Shown: positions 35,348 through 43,255 of the stretch, piece by piece
Numbering within the stretch: position 1 is the stretch's first letter
Layout: each line of letters begins with the position of its first letter
DNA from: Oceanobacillus_B kapialis
Lineage (GTDB): Bacteria > Bacillota > Bacilli > Bacillales > Amphibacillaceae
Direction: 5' to 3' (one strand)
DNA length: 64,000 nucleotides
NCBI RefSeq assembly: GCF_042685265.1
Contig: NZ_JBHUMX010000044.1
Notes under the pieces: generated by a model
Told to the model about the DNA's origin: nothing
What the model saw: only the letters and a program-made list of their open reading frames with translations
Databases searched by the model: none
Position numbers and translations under genes: made by a program

Positions 35348-36394
35348 TTATTTTAGGCCCAACATTTCCTTTAATTGCGTCATTTTTGTTTTGGAAAGTG
35401 GAATAGATGATTTTGCTTTATCATCTAAAATGAGACTATAACTATTTCTTGTCCATGTGATCACTTCCCGGACTTTTTGCAGGTTCACAATATAAGACCG
35501 ATGGCAACGAAAGAATCCGACATGTTGAAGTCGACTCTCCAATTCATTTAGCGTAAACAGGCAAGGAAATGATTCACCTTTAATATAGATATAGGATTGA
35601 CCTTCCATGCTTTCCACATAATCAATTTCCTGTGGATCAAATAAAACAATCTTTTCATTTACCTTTGTTGGTATTTTATTGAATTGGAAAGGGTTTATGT
35701 TTTCCTCTTCGTTATCCACTTCGTGTTCTAATTCTTCTTTAGTATTATCCTCCTCGGCAACCTGTACAGTATGAAGACCGTTTTCATCCAGACGAAATAC
35801 TTGATCTGCTATGGTTAATGCACTCTCCAAATTACCTGTGAGGATTAAACTGGTCGTTCCTTTCTTCTGTTGCTTTTTTAACAAGTTAATGAATACTCGC
35901 CTTGTTTCCATATCCACGTTTAAGTCTGGTTCTTCAAAGATAACGATATTTGCATTTTGAATGATCATTCTGCCAAAATGTACCCTTCTTTTTTCTGAGT
36001 CACTTAGATTCCGAATCCTCACCCGCCTTTTTTCCTGTAGCTGGGTTTCACTAATCACCTCATCCATTCGGCTACTTGAGTCATATAGCTTTATGATAAA
36101 CGTAAAATAATCTTCTACTTTTAACCTCTCATACATCCCTTCTTCATAAAAAAAGAAATTGATAGCGGACATATATGCTTTTTTATCTTCTTCTATCGTT
36201 TTTCCATGTATTGAAATTTTCCCGCTAGAAGCTATTGTCTTCCCTCCTAAAAGGTCGAGGAGCATTTTTCGCACATTTAGCGTTGAATAGATAGCTGTAA
36301 TGTCCCCTTTACCTAAGGTAAGATCAAAAGCTGAGAAAAGTAGGTTATCCTTTGTATGTTTCTCAATATTGCTGAATATCAGCCCTTCTGACAT
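35348..36394 (-). CDS. LytTR regulator fused to a degenerate ABC-ATPase domain
   Basis: A 348-residue two-domain protein. Residues about 1-205 follow an ABC-ATPase plan but lack a P-loop: the Walker A position reads AIYSTLNVRKMLLDLLGG, with no GxxGxGK. The signature is LSDSEKRRV, Walker B is intact as NIVIFEEPDLNVD, and the H-loop His is gone (LILTGNLESA). After an acidic linker (about 215-240) a LytTR DNA-binding domain follows (EIDYVESMEGQSYIYIKGE, FFRCHRSYIVNLQKVREV). Probably it senses or docks to the exporter rather than hydrolysing ATP. The start at 36394 or 36400 is chosen by spacing to AGGATG. The family is known only in outline to me. Confidence 0.8.
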   Translation of the reverse strand: MSEGLIFSNIEKHTKDNLLFSAFDLTLGKGDITAIYSTLNVRKMLLDLLGGKTIASSGKISIHGKTIEEDKKAYMSAINFFFYEEGMYERLKVEDYFTFIIKLYDSSSRMDEVISETQLQEKRRVRIRNLSDSEKRRVHFGRMIIQNANIVIFEEPDLNVDMETRRVFINLLKKQQKKGTTSLILTGNLESALTIADQVFRLDENGLHTVQVAEEDNTKEELEHEVDNEEENINPFQFNKIPTKVNEKIVLFDPQEIDYVESMEGQSYIYIKGESFPCLFTLNELESRLQHVGFFRCHRSYIVNLQKVREVITWTRNSYSLILDDKAKSSIPLSKTKMTQLKEMLGLK

Positions 36395-36484
36395 GTTCAT
36401 CACATCCTGATAATAATCGGTCTTGTTTAATAGTACTAAATATCGGAAATATTCTCTATAACTTATTTTAAAGGATGTGACGTA

Positions 36485-37618
36485 ATGAAAGCTGTAACAT
36501 ACCAAGGAAAACAATCAATGGTTGGAAAAGAAGTACCTACTCCGGAGATCCAGGAGAACACGGATATGATCATACGCATTACGGCAAGCGGAATTTGCGG
36601 TTCCGACCTGCACCTTTATCATGGAGGGGTCGAGCCAGAAATCGACTACGTGGTAGGCCATGAACCGATGGGCATTGTAGAGGAAGTTGGTTCGGAAGTA
36701 AAAAACCTGAAAAAGGGAGACCGAGTTGTCATTCCATTTAATATTGGTTGTGGCGAATGCTTTTTCTGTAAAAACCAAATGGAAAGCCAATGTGATGAAT
36801 CAAATCCACATGGCGAAGTAGGTGGGTTATTTGGCTTTACGGAACAAAACGGCGGATATCCAGGTGGACAGGCAGAATATCTGCGCGTACCATATGCTGA
36901 CTTCACTTCTTTTAAAGTACCAGAATCCAGCGAATTAGATGATGAACAGGTACTATTATTATCTGACGTTATCCCAACCGCGTATTGGAGTGTAGAAAAC
37001 GGCGGGGTAAAAGAAGGAGACACCGTCATTGTGCTTGGTTCTGGCCCTGTAGGCTTAATGGCACAGAAGTTTGCCTGGTTAAAAGGTGCAAAACGTGTCA
37101 TTTCTGTTGATCAAATGGGCTACCGTTTAGACCACGCTGCTAAAACAAATAATGTCGAGACGTTTAATTTTAAAGAAAATGAAAATATAGGCGAATTATT
37201 GCATGAAGAAACAAAAGGTGGAGCAGATGTAGTCATCGACTGTGTAGGTATGGATGGTACAGTACCACCTAAAACTGAATTCGGATCTGAAATGGATAAC
37301 CAATTCGGAACCATTAGCCCAATTGTTACGGCATCAAAAGCTGTAAGGAAATTCGGTACTGTACAATTAACAGGCGTTTATGGAACAGATGCTAATAGCT
37401 TCCCCCTAGGAGATTTCTTCACAAGAAATGTTGGGCTTACAATGGGGCAAGCGCCTGTTATCCATATGATGCCGAAGCTGTATGATATGATCGAACAGGG
37501 GAAATTTGACCCGACAGATTTGATTACCCACAAAATGTCTATAGATGATGCAGATAAAGCTTATGATATGTTTGATAAAAAAGAGGATGGTAGTATTAAA
37601 GTGATTTTTAAACCTTAA
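36485..37618 (+). CDS. Zinc-dependent alcohol dehydrogenase (AdhB/formaldehyde-dehydrogenase type)
   Basis: A 377-residue medium-chain dehydrogenase. The catalytic zinc site is ASGICGSDLHLYHGG and GHEPMGIVEEVG, structural-zinc cysteines are in GCGECFFCKNQMESQC, and the Rossmann motif is VLGSGPVGLM. The length and the insert around residues 115-140 resemble B. subtilis AdhB and glutathione-independent formaldehyde dehydrogenases. The ATG follows AAAGGATG. It is divergent from the LytTR fusion gene with about 90 bases between the starts. The substrate is uncertain. Confidence 0.88.
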   Translation: MKAVTYQGKQSMVGKEVPTPEIQENTDMIIRITASGICGSDLHLYHGGVEPEIDYVVGHEPMGIVEEVGSEVKNLKKGDRVVIPFNIGCGECFFCKNQMESQCDESNPHGEVGGLFGFTEQNGGYPGGQAEYLRVPYADFTSFKVPESSELDDEQVLLLSDVIPTAYWSVENGGVKEGDTVIVLGSGPVGLMAQKFAWLKGAKRVISVDQMGYRLDHAAKTNNVETFNFKENENIGELLHEETKGGADVVIDCVGMDGTVPPKTEFGSEMDNQFGTISPIVTASKAVRKFGTVQLTGVYGTDANSFPLGDFFTRNVGLTMGQAPVIHMMPKLYDMIEQGKFDPTDLITHKMSIDDADKAYDMFDKKEDGSIKVIFKP

Positions 37619-37707
37619 TTTCTATCCATCTGCTCATGACAAAATGGTAATAGTCTGTTAATCTATAATCAACGGTACATTACCGTTACTAATTTTATAC
37701 GAAGAAG

Positions 37708-37870
37708 ACTACTAGGGGGGCCCGATAATGCCGGGCTGAGAGGTTAGCACAGAAGCTACCGACTCTTATGAACCTGATCTGGTTAATACCAGCGGAGGGA
37801 AGTAGTGGACAAAACGTCTATTCTATTTTCAATTGCCAAAGTCAGGTCCCCTTGTGACCTGGCTTTTTTG
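37708..37870 (+). promoter_or_regulatory. TPP riboswitch (THI element) with terminator
   Basis: The aptamer (37708-37806) contains the conserved core CTGAGA, ACCTGATCTGGTTAATACCA and GCGGAGGGAAGT, closed by ACTACT/AGTAGT. A terminator follows at 37840-37870 (AGTCAGGTC pairs with GACCTGGCT, then T6). Thiamin pyrophosphate should switch off the whole thiW-tenA-thiD-thiM-thiE operon. Confidence 0.97.
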
Positions 37871-37892
37871 TATTGCCTAAAGGTGTTAGTCA

Positions 37893-37955
37893 AACAAAAG
37901 CGTAAGCGTCTGTTTAGGTGCTGGACGTATTGTTCTTCTTAGGAATGATACGTAG
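37893..37955 (+). repeat. Internally deleted copy (R2) of the 22290-22524 repeat
   Basis: ACAAAAGCGTAAGCGTCTG matches the first block of the long repeat. The sequence then jumps to the last block (GTGCTGGACGTATTGTTCTT). The copy sits between the riboswitch terminator and the thiW ribosome-binding site. Confidence 0.6.
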
Positions 37956-37983
37956 TCTTTTCTTCGGAAGAAAGGAGGTTACC

Positions 37984-38478
37984 ATGAAAAAAATACATTT
38001 GCTTACCATGATGGCCGTGCTTGTTGCTATAGGGACAATTGGATCTCAATTCCTTTGGTTTCCTGCTGGGATTGCAAAAGCTTATCCTGTACAGCATGCG
38101 GTGAACGTTATTGCAGCGGTTTTATTAGGACCTGGTCCAGCAGTTGGCATTGCCATTGTAATTGGCTTAATTCGAAACATGCTTGGTCTTGGCACATTGC
38201 TCGCATTTCCTGGTGGGATGATAGGCGCTTTTCTTGCAGGTATTCTGTATAAAAAACTTGAGAAGAAACGCTGGGCAGCTGCAGGTGAGATGATTGGAAC
38301 AGGAATAGTCGGCTCTCTATTCGCTGTGCCGTTCTCCACCATTTTACTAGGAAATGCTGTCGGGGCATTCTTCTTCATGCCATCTTTTCTTGTCAGCAGT
38401 ATTACCGGTGCGTTCATTGGTTTATTTATTGTCTCTCGCCTAAATCAGCGTGCTATTACCAGAATACAAGAAACGTAG
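37984..38478 (+). CDS. thiW: ThiW, ECF-type S-component for thiazole uptake
   Basis: A 164-residue integral membrane protein with five to six helices and a Gly-rich loop set (FPAGIAKAYPVQHAVNVIAA, AFPGGMIGAFLAGILY). It matches ThiW, the predicted substrate-binding component of an energy-coupling-factor transporter for the thiazole precursor of thiamin. The shared EcfAAT module must be encoded elsewhere. The ATG at 37984 follows GAAAGGAGG. It is the first gene of the TPP-controlled salvage operon. Confidence 0.9.
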   Translation: MKKIHLLTMMAVLVAIGTIGSQFLWFPAGIAKAYPVQHAVNVIAAVLLGPGPAVGIAIVIGLIRNMLGLGTLLAFPGGMIGAFLAGILYKKLEKKRWAAAGEMIGTGIVGSLFAVPFSTILLGNAVGAFFFMPSFLVSSITGAFIGLFIVSRLNQRAITRIQET

Positions 38479-38539
38479 GCAAGGCCTAAATGAATTTGCG
38501 AAATCGATGACTTATTCATAAAAAAAGGAGGAAATTTTT

Positions 38540-39226
38540 ATGAGCTTTTCAGAACAGTTACGAAAAGAAAATGATGATTTGTTTGAAGCAATTTTTCATC
38601 ACCCTTTTGTACAGGGGGTTGGAAAAGGAGATATTTCAAAAGAAGCGCTAGCCCACTATGTGAAGGCAGATTTTGAATATTTGAATGCTTTTATGCAAAT
38701 CTACGGTATTGCGTTGGCCAAGTCACAGAATCGGGAGGATATTGCTTACTTTTTTGACCAAATAAAATTTGTGCTTCACGATGAAATTCATCCACACAGG
38801 AATTTCTGTGAGCACATCGGTGTCAAGTATGAAAATTTGCAAGGCCACCCACTTCCACCAACTGCAGACCATTACATTAAACATATGATGTACCATGCAC
38901 AAATGGGATCGCCTGGAGAGATTCTTGCAGCCTTACTTCCTTGCCCGTGGACGTATTGGGAAATTGGTCAGACATTAATGAAAGAATTTGAACCAAGTAT
39001 AGAGCACCCTTTTTACGATTGGATCTCTTTTTACGTTGGAGAAGAAATCGAGCACACGACCAATGAATTACGCACTCGTCTCGATCAATTTGCTGCTAAT
39101 AGTTCTCCTGAAGAAAAGGAAAAAATGAAAGACGCATTTCGTAAGAGCTGCCAGTTAGAATTAAAATTTTGGGAAATGGCTTACACTCTCGAGGAGTGGC
39201 CATTTGCTGTAAAGGAGCTTAGCTGA
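38540..39226 (+). CDS. tenA: Aminopyrimidine aminohydrolase (thiaminase II)
   Basis: A 228-residue TenA protein, which hydrolyses base-degraded thiamin products to HMP for reuse. Family residues include HHPFVQGVGKGDISKEALAHY, the active-site Cys in LLPCPWTYWEIG and the Glu in FYVGEEIEH. AAAAGGAGG precedes the ATG. It lies 61 bases after thiW and its stop overlaps the thiD start by one base. It belongs to the salvage branch together with thiD. Confidence 0.95.
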   Translation: MSFSEQLRKENDDLFEAIFHHPFVQGVGKGDISKEALAHYVKADFEYLNAFMQIYGIALAKSQNREDIAYFFDQIKFVLHDEIHPHRNFCEHIGVKYENLQGHPLPPTADHYIKHMMYHAQMGSPGEILAALLPCPWTYWEIGQTLMKEFEPSIEHPFYDWISFYVGEEIEHTTNELRTRLDQFAANSSPEEKEKMKDAFRKSCQLELKFWEMAYTLEEWPFAVKELS

Positions 39227-40038
39227 TGACATACGTACCGTGCGCCTTAACCATTGCGGGCACTGACCCAAGCGGAGGTGCTGGCATTCAAGCAGATTTA
39301 AAGACATTTCAGGAATTAAAAACATATGGTATGTCTGTCATCACCTCTGTCGTAGCGCAAAACACCACAGGCGTGCAGGATATAAACCATCTTTCTGTTG
39401 CATTTATCGAACAGCAGCTTGAGTCGGTTTTTTCCGACATGCCAGTACACGCCCTGAAAACAGGAATGATTGCCAATGAGGCAATGATGCGAGCAGTAGC
39501 CGCACGTCTTGCGAGCGTAGATGCCGCCTATGTAATGGATCCTGTTATGGTAGCAACAAGTGGCGATTCCTTAATTGATGAGGAAGCGCGGCAATTTTTA
39601 AAAAAAGAACTGCTCCCACTCACAACCATTGTGACGCCAAACTTGCCTGAAACTGAATTTATAACAGGGAGAAAGATAGAGACAACAGAAGATATGAAAG
39701 ATGCTGCTGCTTTTATTGTAGATGAATTACATGCTGGCGCAGCACTTATTAAGGGAGGACATTTACAAGGAGAAGCAGTAGATTTCCTTTATGATGGCCA
39801 CCAGATTCATATGTATTCCGAGGAACGTATCCCTACAAAAAATACGCACGGGACAGGATGCACCTATTCTGCCGCCATAACAGCAAATTTAAGCAAAGGG
39901 CTACCACTCCATGAAGCTGTCAGACAAGCAAAAAGGTTTGTGACTGCAGCAATACGAAGCTCTTTTGACATAGGTTCAGGAAATGGCCCAACAAATCATT
40001 GGGCTAGTAGAACAAAGGAGGAACAAAGAAGCGAATGA
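39226..40038 (+). CDS. thiD: HMP/HMP-phosphate kinase
   Basis: A 270-residue ribokinase-fold enzyme that phosphorylates HMP and HMP-P to HMP-PP. Typical sequences are AGTDPSGGAGIQADLKTFQ, the block SVVAQNTTGVQ, DPVMVATSGD and the anion-hole segment NTHGTGCTYSAAI. It overlaps tenA by one base and thiM by four bases, indicating translational coupling. Confidence 0.95.
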   Translation: MTYVPCALTIAGTDPSGGAGIQADLKTFQELKTYGMSVITSVVAQNTTGVQDINHLSVAFIEQQLESVFSDMPVHALKTGMIANEAMMRAVAARLASVDAAYVMDPVMVATSGDSLIDEEARQFLKKELLPLTTIVTPNLPETEFITGRKIETTEDMKDAAAFIVDELHAGAALIKGGHLQGEAVDFLYDGHQIHMYSEERIPTKNTHGTGCTYSAAITANLSKGLPLHEAVRQAKRFVTAAIRSSFDIGSGNGPTNHWASRTKEEQRSE

Positions 40039-40811
40039 ATGCAGATATTATAAAAGACGTTAGAAGGACCAAACCGCTTATTCACCATTTGACCAATCAG
40101 GTTGTCATGAATTTTACGGCAAATGGCCTGCTTGCTTTCGGCGGTGCTCCTGTCATGGCAAAAGCAGAGGAAGAAGCAGCAGATATGGCTACTGCAGCTA
40201 ATGGCGTTTTAATTAACATTGGCACATTAACCTCCGCAGAATTACCGGCTATGATCAAGGCCGCGGTGGCAGCCAATCAAAAAGGAATCCCTGTTGTTTT
40301 AGACCCTGTTGGAGTAGCAGCAACTTCCTTTCGCATGGACGCTGTAAAACAGCTTACTGAGGAAATTCAGTTTACCGCTATTAAAGGAAATGCAGGTGAA
40401 ATGGCTCATCTTGTGCAAACTCCATGGGAAACAAAGGGAGTCGACTCTATTGGAAAAGGTGATGCAAAGGAAGTAGCCAAGAAAGTCGCAGACACCTTAC
40501 AAACATCCGCTGTTGTCACAGGGGAAACAGATTATATTTATACAAACGGAAAACTGTTCAGCAACCAATCTGGTGATCCATTATTAGGTAGCATTACAGG
40601 TGCAGGCTGTTTACTAGGGTCGATTATGACAGCTTGTTTGACTACCGATCACAATACGGAAGATTGCCTCAAAACCGCTGTATCTTTTTACGGATTAGCT
40701 GCCTCCTATGCAGCAAATCAACAACAAGTACAGGGACCAGGTAGCTTCTTACCTGCGTTTATAGACGCCCTGTCGATGGATGTGCAAACACTAGAAGAAA
40801 GGGAGAGTTAA
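40035..40811 (+). CDS. thiM: Hydroxyethylthiazole kinase
   Basis: A 258-residue ThiM enzyme that phosphorylates hydroxyethylthiazole. Diagnostic segments are KPLIHHLTNQVVMNFTANG, VLDPVGVAATSFR, IKGNAGEMAHL and SITGAGCLLGSIMTA. It is coupled to thiD by an ATGA overlap and abuts thiE. It uses the thiazole imported by ThiW. Confidence 0.95.
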   Translation: MNADIIKDVRRTKPLIHHLTNQVVMNFTANGLLAFGGAPVMAKAEEEAADMATAANGVLINIGTLTSAELPAMIKAAVAANQKGIPVVLDPVGVAATSFRMDAVKQLTEEIQFTAIKGNAGEMAHLVQTPWETKGVDSIGKGDAKEVAKKVADTLQTSAVVTGETDYIYTNGKLFSNQSGDPLLGSITGAGCLLGSIMTACLTTDHNTEDCLKTAVSFYGLAASYAANQQQVQGPGSFLPAFIDALSMDVQTLEERES

Positions 40812-41426
40812 ATGGAGGCACACCTATTGCGCAAGTACTTTATTATGGGAAGTCAGAATTGCGATAGAGATCCAATAGAAATTTTAACAGAAGCAGTTCA
40901 GGCTGGTATCACTGCTTTTCAGTTTCGTGAAAAAGGGCCCGGGTCACTAGCTGGCTTACGGAAAGTTGTGTTAGGAAGGCAATTAAGGGAGATTTGTTAT
41001 GAATACAGCATCCCTTTTTTCGTAAATGATGATTTAGAGCTTGCAAAAGTTTTAGGAGCAGATGGAATTCATGTTGGCCAAGATGATAGATTTGCAGAGG
41101 AAGTAAGAGCACGATTTCCTGATAAAATAATTGGATTATCCGTATCAAATTCACTGGAGTTGGAGAATAGCCCTTTATCGGCAGTTGATTATCTTGGTGC
41201 AGGTCCTGTTTTTGCAACAGGGACAAAAAGCGATGCTAAAACTCCCGTCGGCACCAAATGGATCTCCCAAATTAGAAAACAGCACCCAAATTTCCCACTC
41301 GTAGGAATTGGTGGAATTAACACAACCAATTCTAATGAAGTAATGGAAGCCGGTGCAGACGGTGTAGCTGTCATCTCAGCCATCACCAAGGCAAAGGATA
41401 TCCAAGCAGCAGTGCGAAGTTTGTAA
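40812..41426 (+). CDS. thiE: Thiamin-phosphate synthase
   Basis: A 204-residue TIM-barrel enzyme that joins HMP-PP and thiazole phosphate to thiamin phosphate. Signatures are FQFREKGPGS, PFFVNDDLELAKVLGADGIH, VGQDD, PVGTKW and VGIGGINTTN. It starts directly after the thiM stop with GGGAGAG in the thiM 3' end as ribosome-binding site. It is the last gene of the operon. No de novo genes (thiC, thiG, thiS) occur in the window. Confidence 0.95.
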   Translation: MEAHLLRKYFIMGSQNCDRDPIEILTEAVQAGITAFQFREKGPGSLAGLRKVVLGRQLREICYEYSIPFFVNDDLELAKVLGADGIHVGQDDRFAEEVRARFPDKIIGLSVSNSLELENSPLSAVDYLGAGPVFATGTKSDAKTPVGTKWISQIRKQHPNFPLVGIGGINTTNSNEVMEAGADGVAVISAITKAKDIQAAVRSL

Positions 41427-41460
41427 GAGGAGCTAGACGTGGCTGATTCTATTCTTTCGT
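41427..41460 (+). repeat. Terminal fragment (R3) of the 22290-22524 repeat
   Basis: GGAGCTAGACGTGGCTG and the following bases match the last block of the long repeat (GGAGCTGGACGTGGCTG). It starts right after the thiE stop codon. Confidence 0.55.
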
Positions 41461-41498
41461 CATCCACAGCACTAGAATTCTATCATTTCATAAACGAT

Positions 41499-41535
41499 AC
41501 AAAAGAAGAAGGGAGCATGTAAGAGCCCCCTTCTT
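41499..41535 (-). terminator. Terminator of the MerR gene
   Basis: On the minus strand AAAGAAGGGGGCTC pairs with GCTCCCTTCTT and is followed by T-rich sequence. It may also serve the thi operon. Confidence 0.7.
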
Positions 41536-42278
41536 TATTTCCTGTTATCTGCATAGATGGCCATAGCATCTCGCATAAATACTGCAAGGCCTTCTCCAAA
41601 CTGATCAATATTTTTCGTAAAACGCTGGTCCTCAACATACATTTGCCCTAACCCTTTAAAGGCCTCAAGTGAATACCTGCCCATTGTATTTAAGAAAAGA
41701 TACCACTTTTCAATTTTTTCTTGTGCTACATCAGAGGCTGGATCCAGATGGCGAACCTCTGCCAATTCTCGGTAAATGGCATTAAACTTATTCTCAAAAT
41801 CCTGTTTTTCTTTACCTGACATGCTGTTTAACTTTTCTTTTGATTCCTCCACAGCTTTATCCCCCCATCGCTCACGAGCCTCTGCTTCATAAGGGTTCTT
41901 GCTGAAATCGAATCCTTCAAATTTTTCCTTTGCACTCATTTTTCTCTCTCCTTTCCTATACTCAATTGTCTTATCAATTGTTCTAACCATTTTGTCGATT
42001 CGAGCTCGTTTTTCCAAAAGCATCTTTTTGTGCAATGTTAACGTCTCGTGCTGATCAAAGGAGGGGCTCGTTACAATCTCTTTTATTCTCTTTAAAGGAA
42101 AGTCCAGTTCTCTAAAAAATAAGATTTGCTGCAGCTTCTCTAAATCTTTCCCAGAGTAAATTCGGTAACCCGCATCTGTTACCTCTTCAGGCTGTAATAA
42201 ACCGATTGCGTCGTAGTGATGTAGTGTGCGCACACTAATACCAACTAATTCTGCTACTTCTTTTACTTTCAGAGCCAT
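41535..42278 (-). CDS. MerR-family regulator with TipAS domain (Mta/TipAL-like)
   Basis: A 247-residue regulator. The N-terminal MerR winged helix (KVKEVAELVGISVRTLHHYD, residues about 4-23, then GLLQPEEVTDAGYRIYSG) is followed by a dimerisation coiled coil (about 75-110). A C-terminal TipAS antibiotic-recognition domain ends the protein (ARERWGDKAVEESKEKLNSM and QMYVEDQRFTKNIDQFGEGL). Homologues such as Mta activate multidrug efflux genes on binding the drug. The target gene is not evident here. Confidence 0.9.
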   Translation of the reverse strand: MALKVKEVAELVGISVRTLHHYDAIGLLQPEEVTDAGYRIYSGKDLEKLQQILFFRELDFPLKRIKEIVTSPSFDQHETLTLHKKMLLEKRARIDKMVRTIDKTIEYRKGERKMSAKEKFEGFDFSKNPYEAEARERWGDKAVEESKEKLNSMSGKEKQDFENKFNAIYRELAEVRHLDPASDVAQEKIEKWYLFLNTMGRYSLEAFKGLGQMYVEDQRFTKNIDQFGEGLAVFMRDAMAIYADNRK

Positions 42279-42463
42279 CTCCCCCTCTCACTAATCACTG
42301 TAAAGTATAACGTAACGTTAGAGTCAAGAAGTAAAAATGCTTTTTTTAAATTTATTGATAAAAAACAAAGGAACATATGACTACTGCCCAATTTTTTTAA
42401 ATGAATCCCAAAATAGACGATCGACCATATATTAGTATGGAGTATAATTGAGGAGGTAACTTA

Positions 42464-42940
42464 ATGGATTATTATAATAAAACCCCATACGATCATGAAT
42501 ATGATGAAGAAAGACAGATAAATTTCCCTGGGCAACTTTTCGGAGGAATATTTGGACCTGGTAGCGGATTTCCTGGTTCACCCGGACAAGGCGGCTTCCC
42601 AGGCTCACCGGGCCAAGGTGGCTTCCCAGGTTTTCCACCAGGACAGGGCGGCGGATTCCCGGGACAAGGAGGGTTTCCAGGGCAGCCTGGGTCACCACCT
42701 TCTACTCCGCCACCATCTTTTCAACCAGTCCAGCCACAAGCCCAATTATTTGCTGTAGATCCTGGCGCCATACGTAGCTGCCTGTTCCGTTTCACTTTTA
42801 TCTGGTTACGTTGGCAATCATTCTGGTTCTTCCCTACGTTTGTAGGAAGAAACTCTATTTCTGGATTTAGATGGACTGGAAATAGATGGGTCTTTTTCGG
42901 AACTGATTTAAACAATATTCAATCCTTTCAATGTTACTAA
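42464..42940 (+). CDS. Protein with collagen-like GFPG repeats and a conserved Trp/Phe-rich C-terminus
   Basis: I do not recognise a named function. Of 158 residues, about 28-80 are Gly-Phe-Pro-Gly/Gly-Ser-Pro-Gly-Gln-Gly repeats, then a Pro-rich linker (PPSTPPPSFQPVQPQ). The last 65 residues form a domain rich in Trp, Phe, Arg and Cys (RSCLFRFTFIWLRW, FPTFVGRNSISGF, FQCY). No signal peptide is visible. GAGGAGGTAAC precedes the ATG. The mix of collagen-like repeats and a Cys-containing end suggests a spore-surface protein, which is inference. Confidence 0.65.
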   Translation: MDYYNKTPYDHEYDEERQINFPGQLFGGIFGPGSGFPGSPGQGGFPGSPGQGGFPGFPPGQGGGFPGQGGFPGQPGSPPSTPPPSFQPVQPQAQLFAVDPGAIRSCLFRFTFIWLRWQSFWFFPTFVGRNSISGFRWTGNRWVFFGTDLNNIQSFQCY

Positions 42941-43015
42941 GATAGCCACAAGAGGGCGAGCACACACCCTTCTTCCACTCCTTTTCATAGAATAATGTGA
43001 AAGGAGGAATCCAAC

Positions 43016-43204
43016 GTGTATCAATTAGCTTTGCTTTATTTAGCTTGTGTTCTTGCTGGTTTCGGACTCGTCAATGTCCCATCCTCCGCCATTATCACCG
43101 AAGAAATAGCCAACATACTTGATCTTGTTGGCAGCATTGCCATTATTATCTTTGGCGGAGCCATTCTTTACCTTGGTTTTAAATCACTATTTAATAAAAA
43201 ATAG
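43016..43204 (+). CDS. Small two-helix membrane protein, 62 aa
   Basis: I do not recognise the family. Two membrane helices (about residues 3-24 and 34-57) flank a short acidic turn, with a basic end (NKK). The start is GTG with the strong ribosome-binding site AAAGGAGG about 7 bases upstream. It follows the collagen-like gene by 75 bases in the same orientation and ends at a clear terminator. Confidence 0.65.
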   Translation: MYQLALLYLACVLAGFGLVNVPSSAIITEEIANILDLVGSIAIIIFGGAILYLGFKSLFNKK

Positions 43205-43205
43205 A

Positions 43206-43240
43206 TAAAAAAGACACCTTCACTCAGGTGTCTTTCTTTT
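43206..43240 (+). terminator. Terminator of the small membrane gene
   Basis: AAAGACACCT-tcactc-AGGTGTCTTTC is followed by T4. It may also act for the convergent BCCT gene. Confidence 0.83.
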
Positions 43241-43255
43241 ATGGGAATATGCTTC

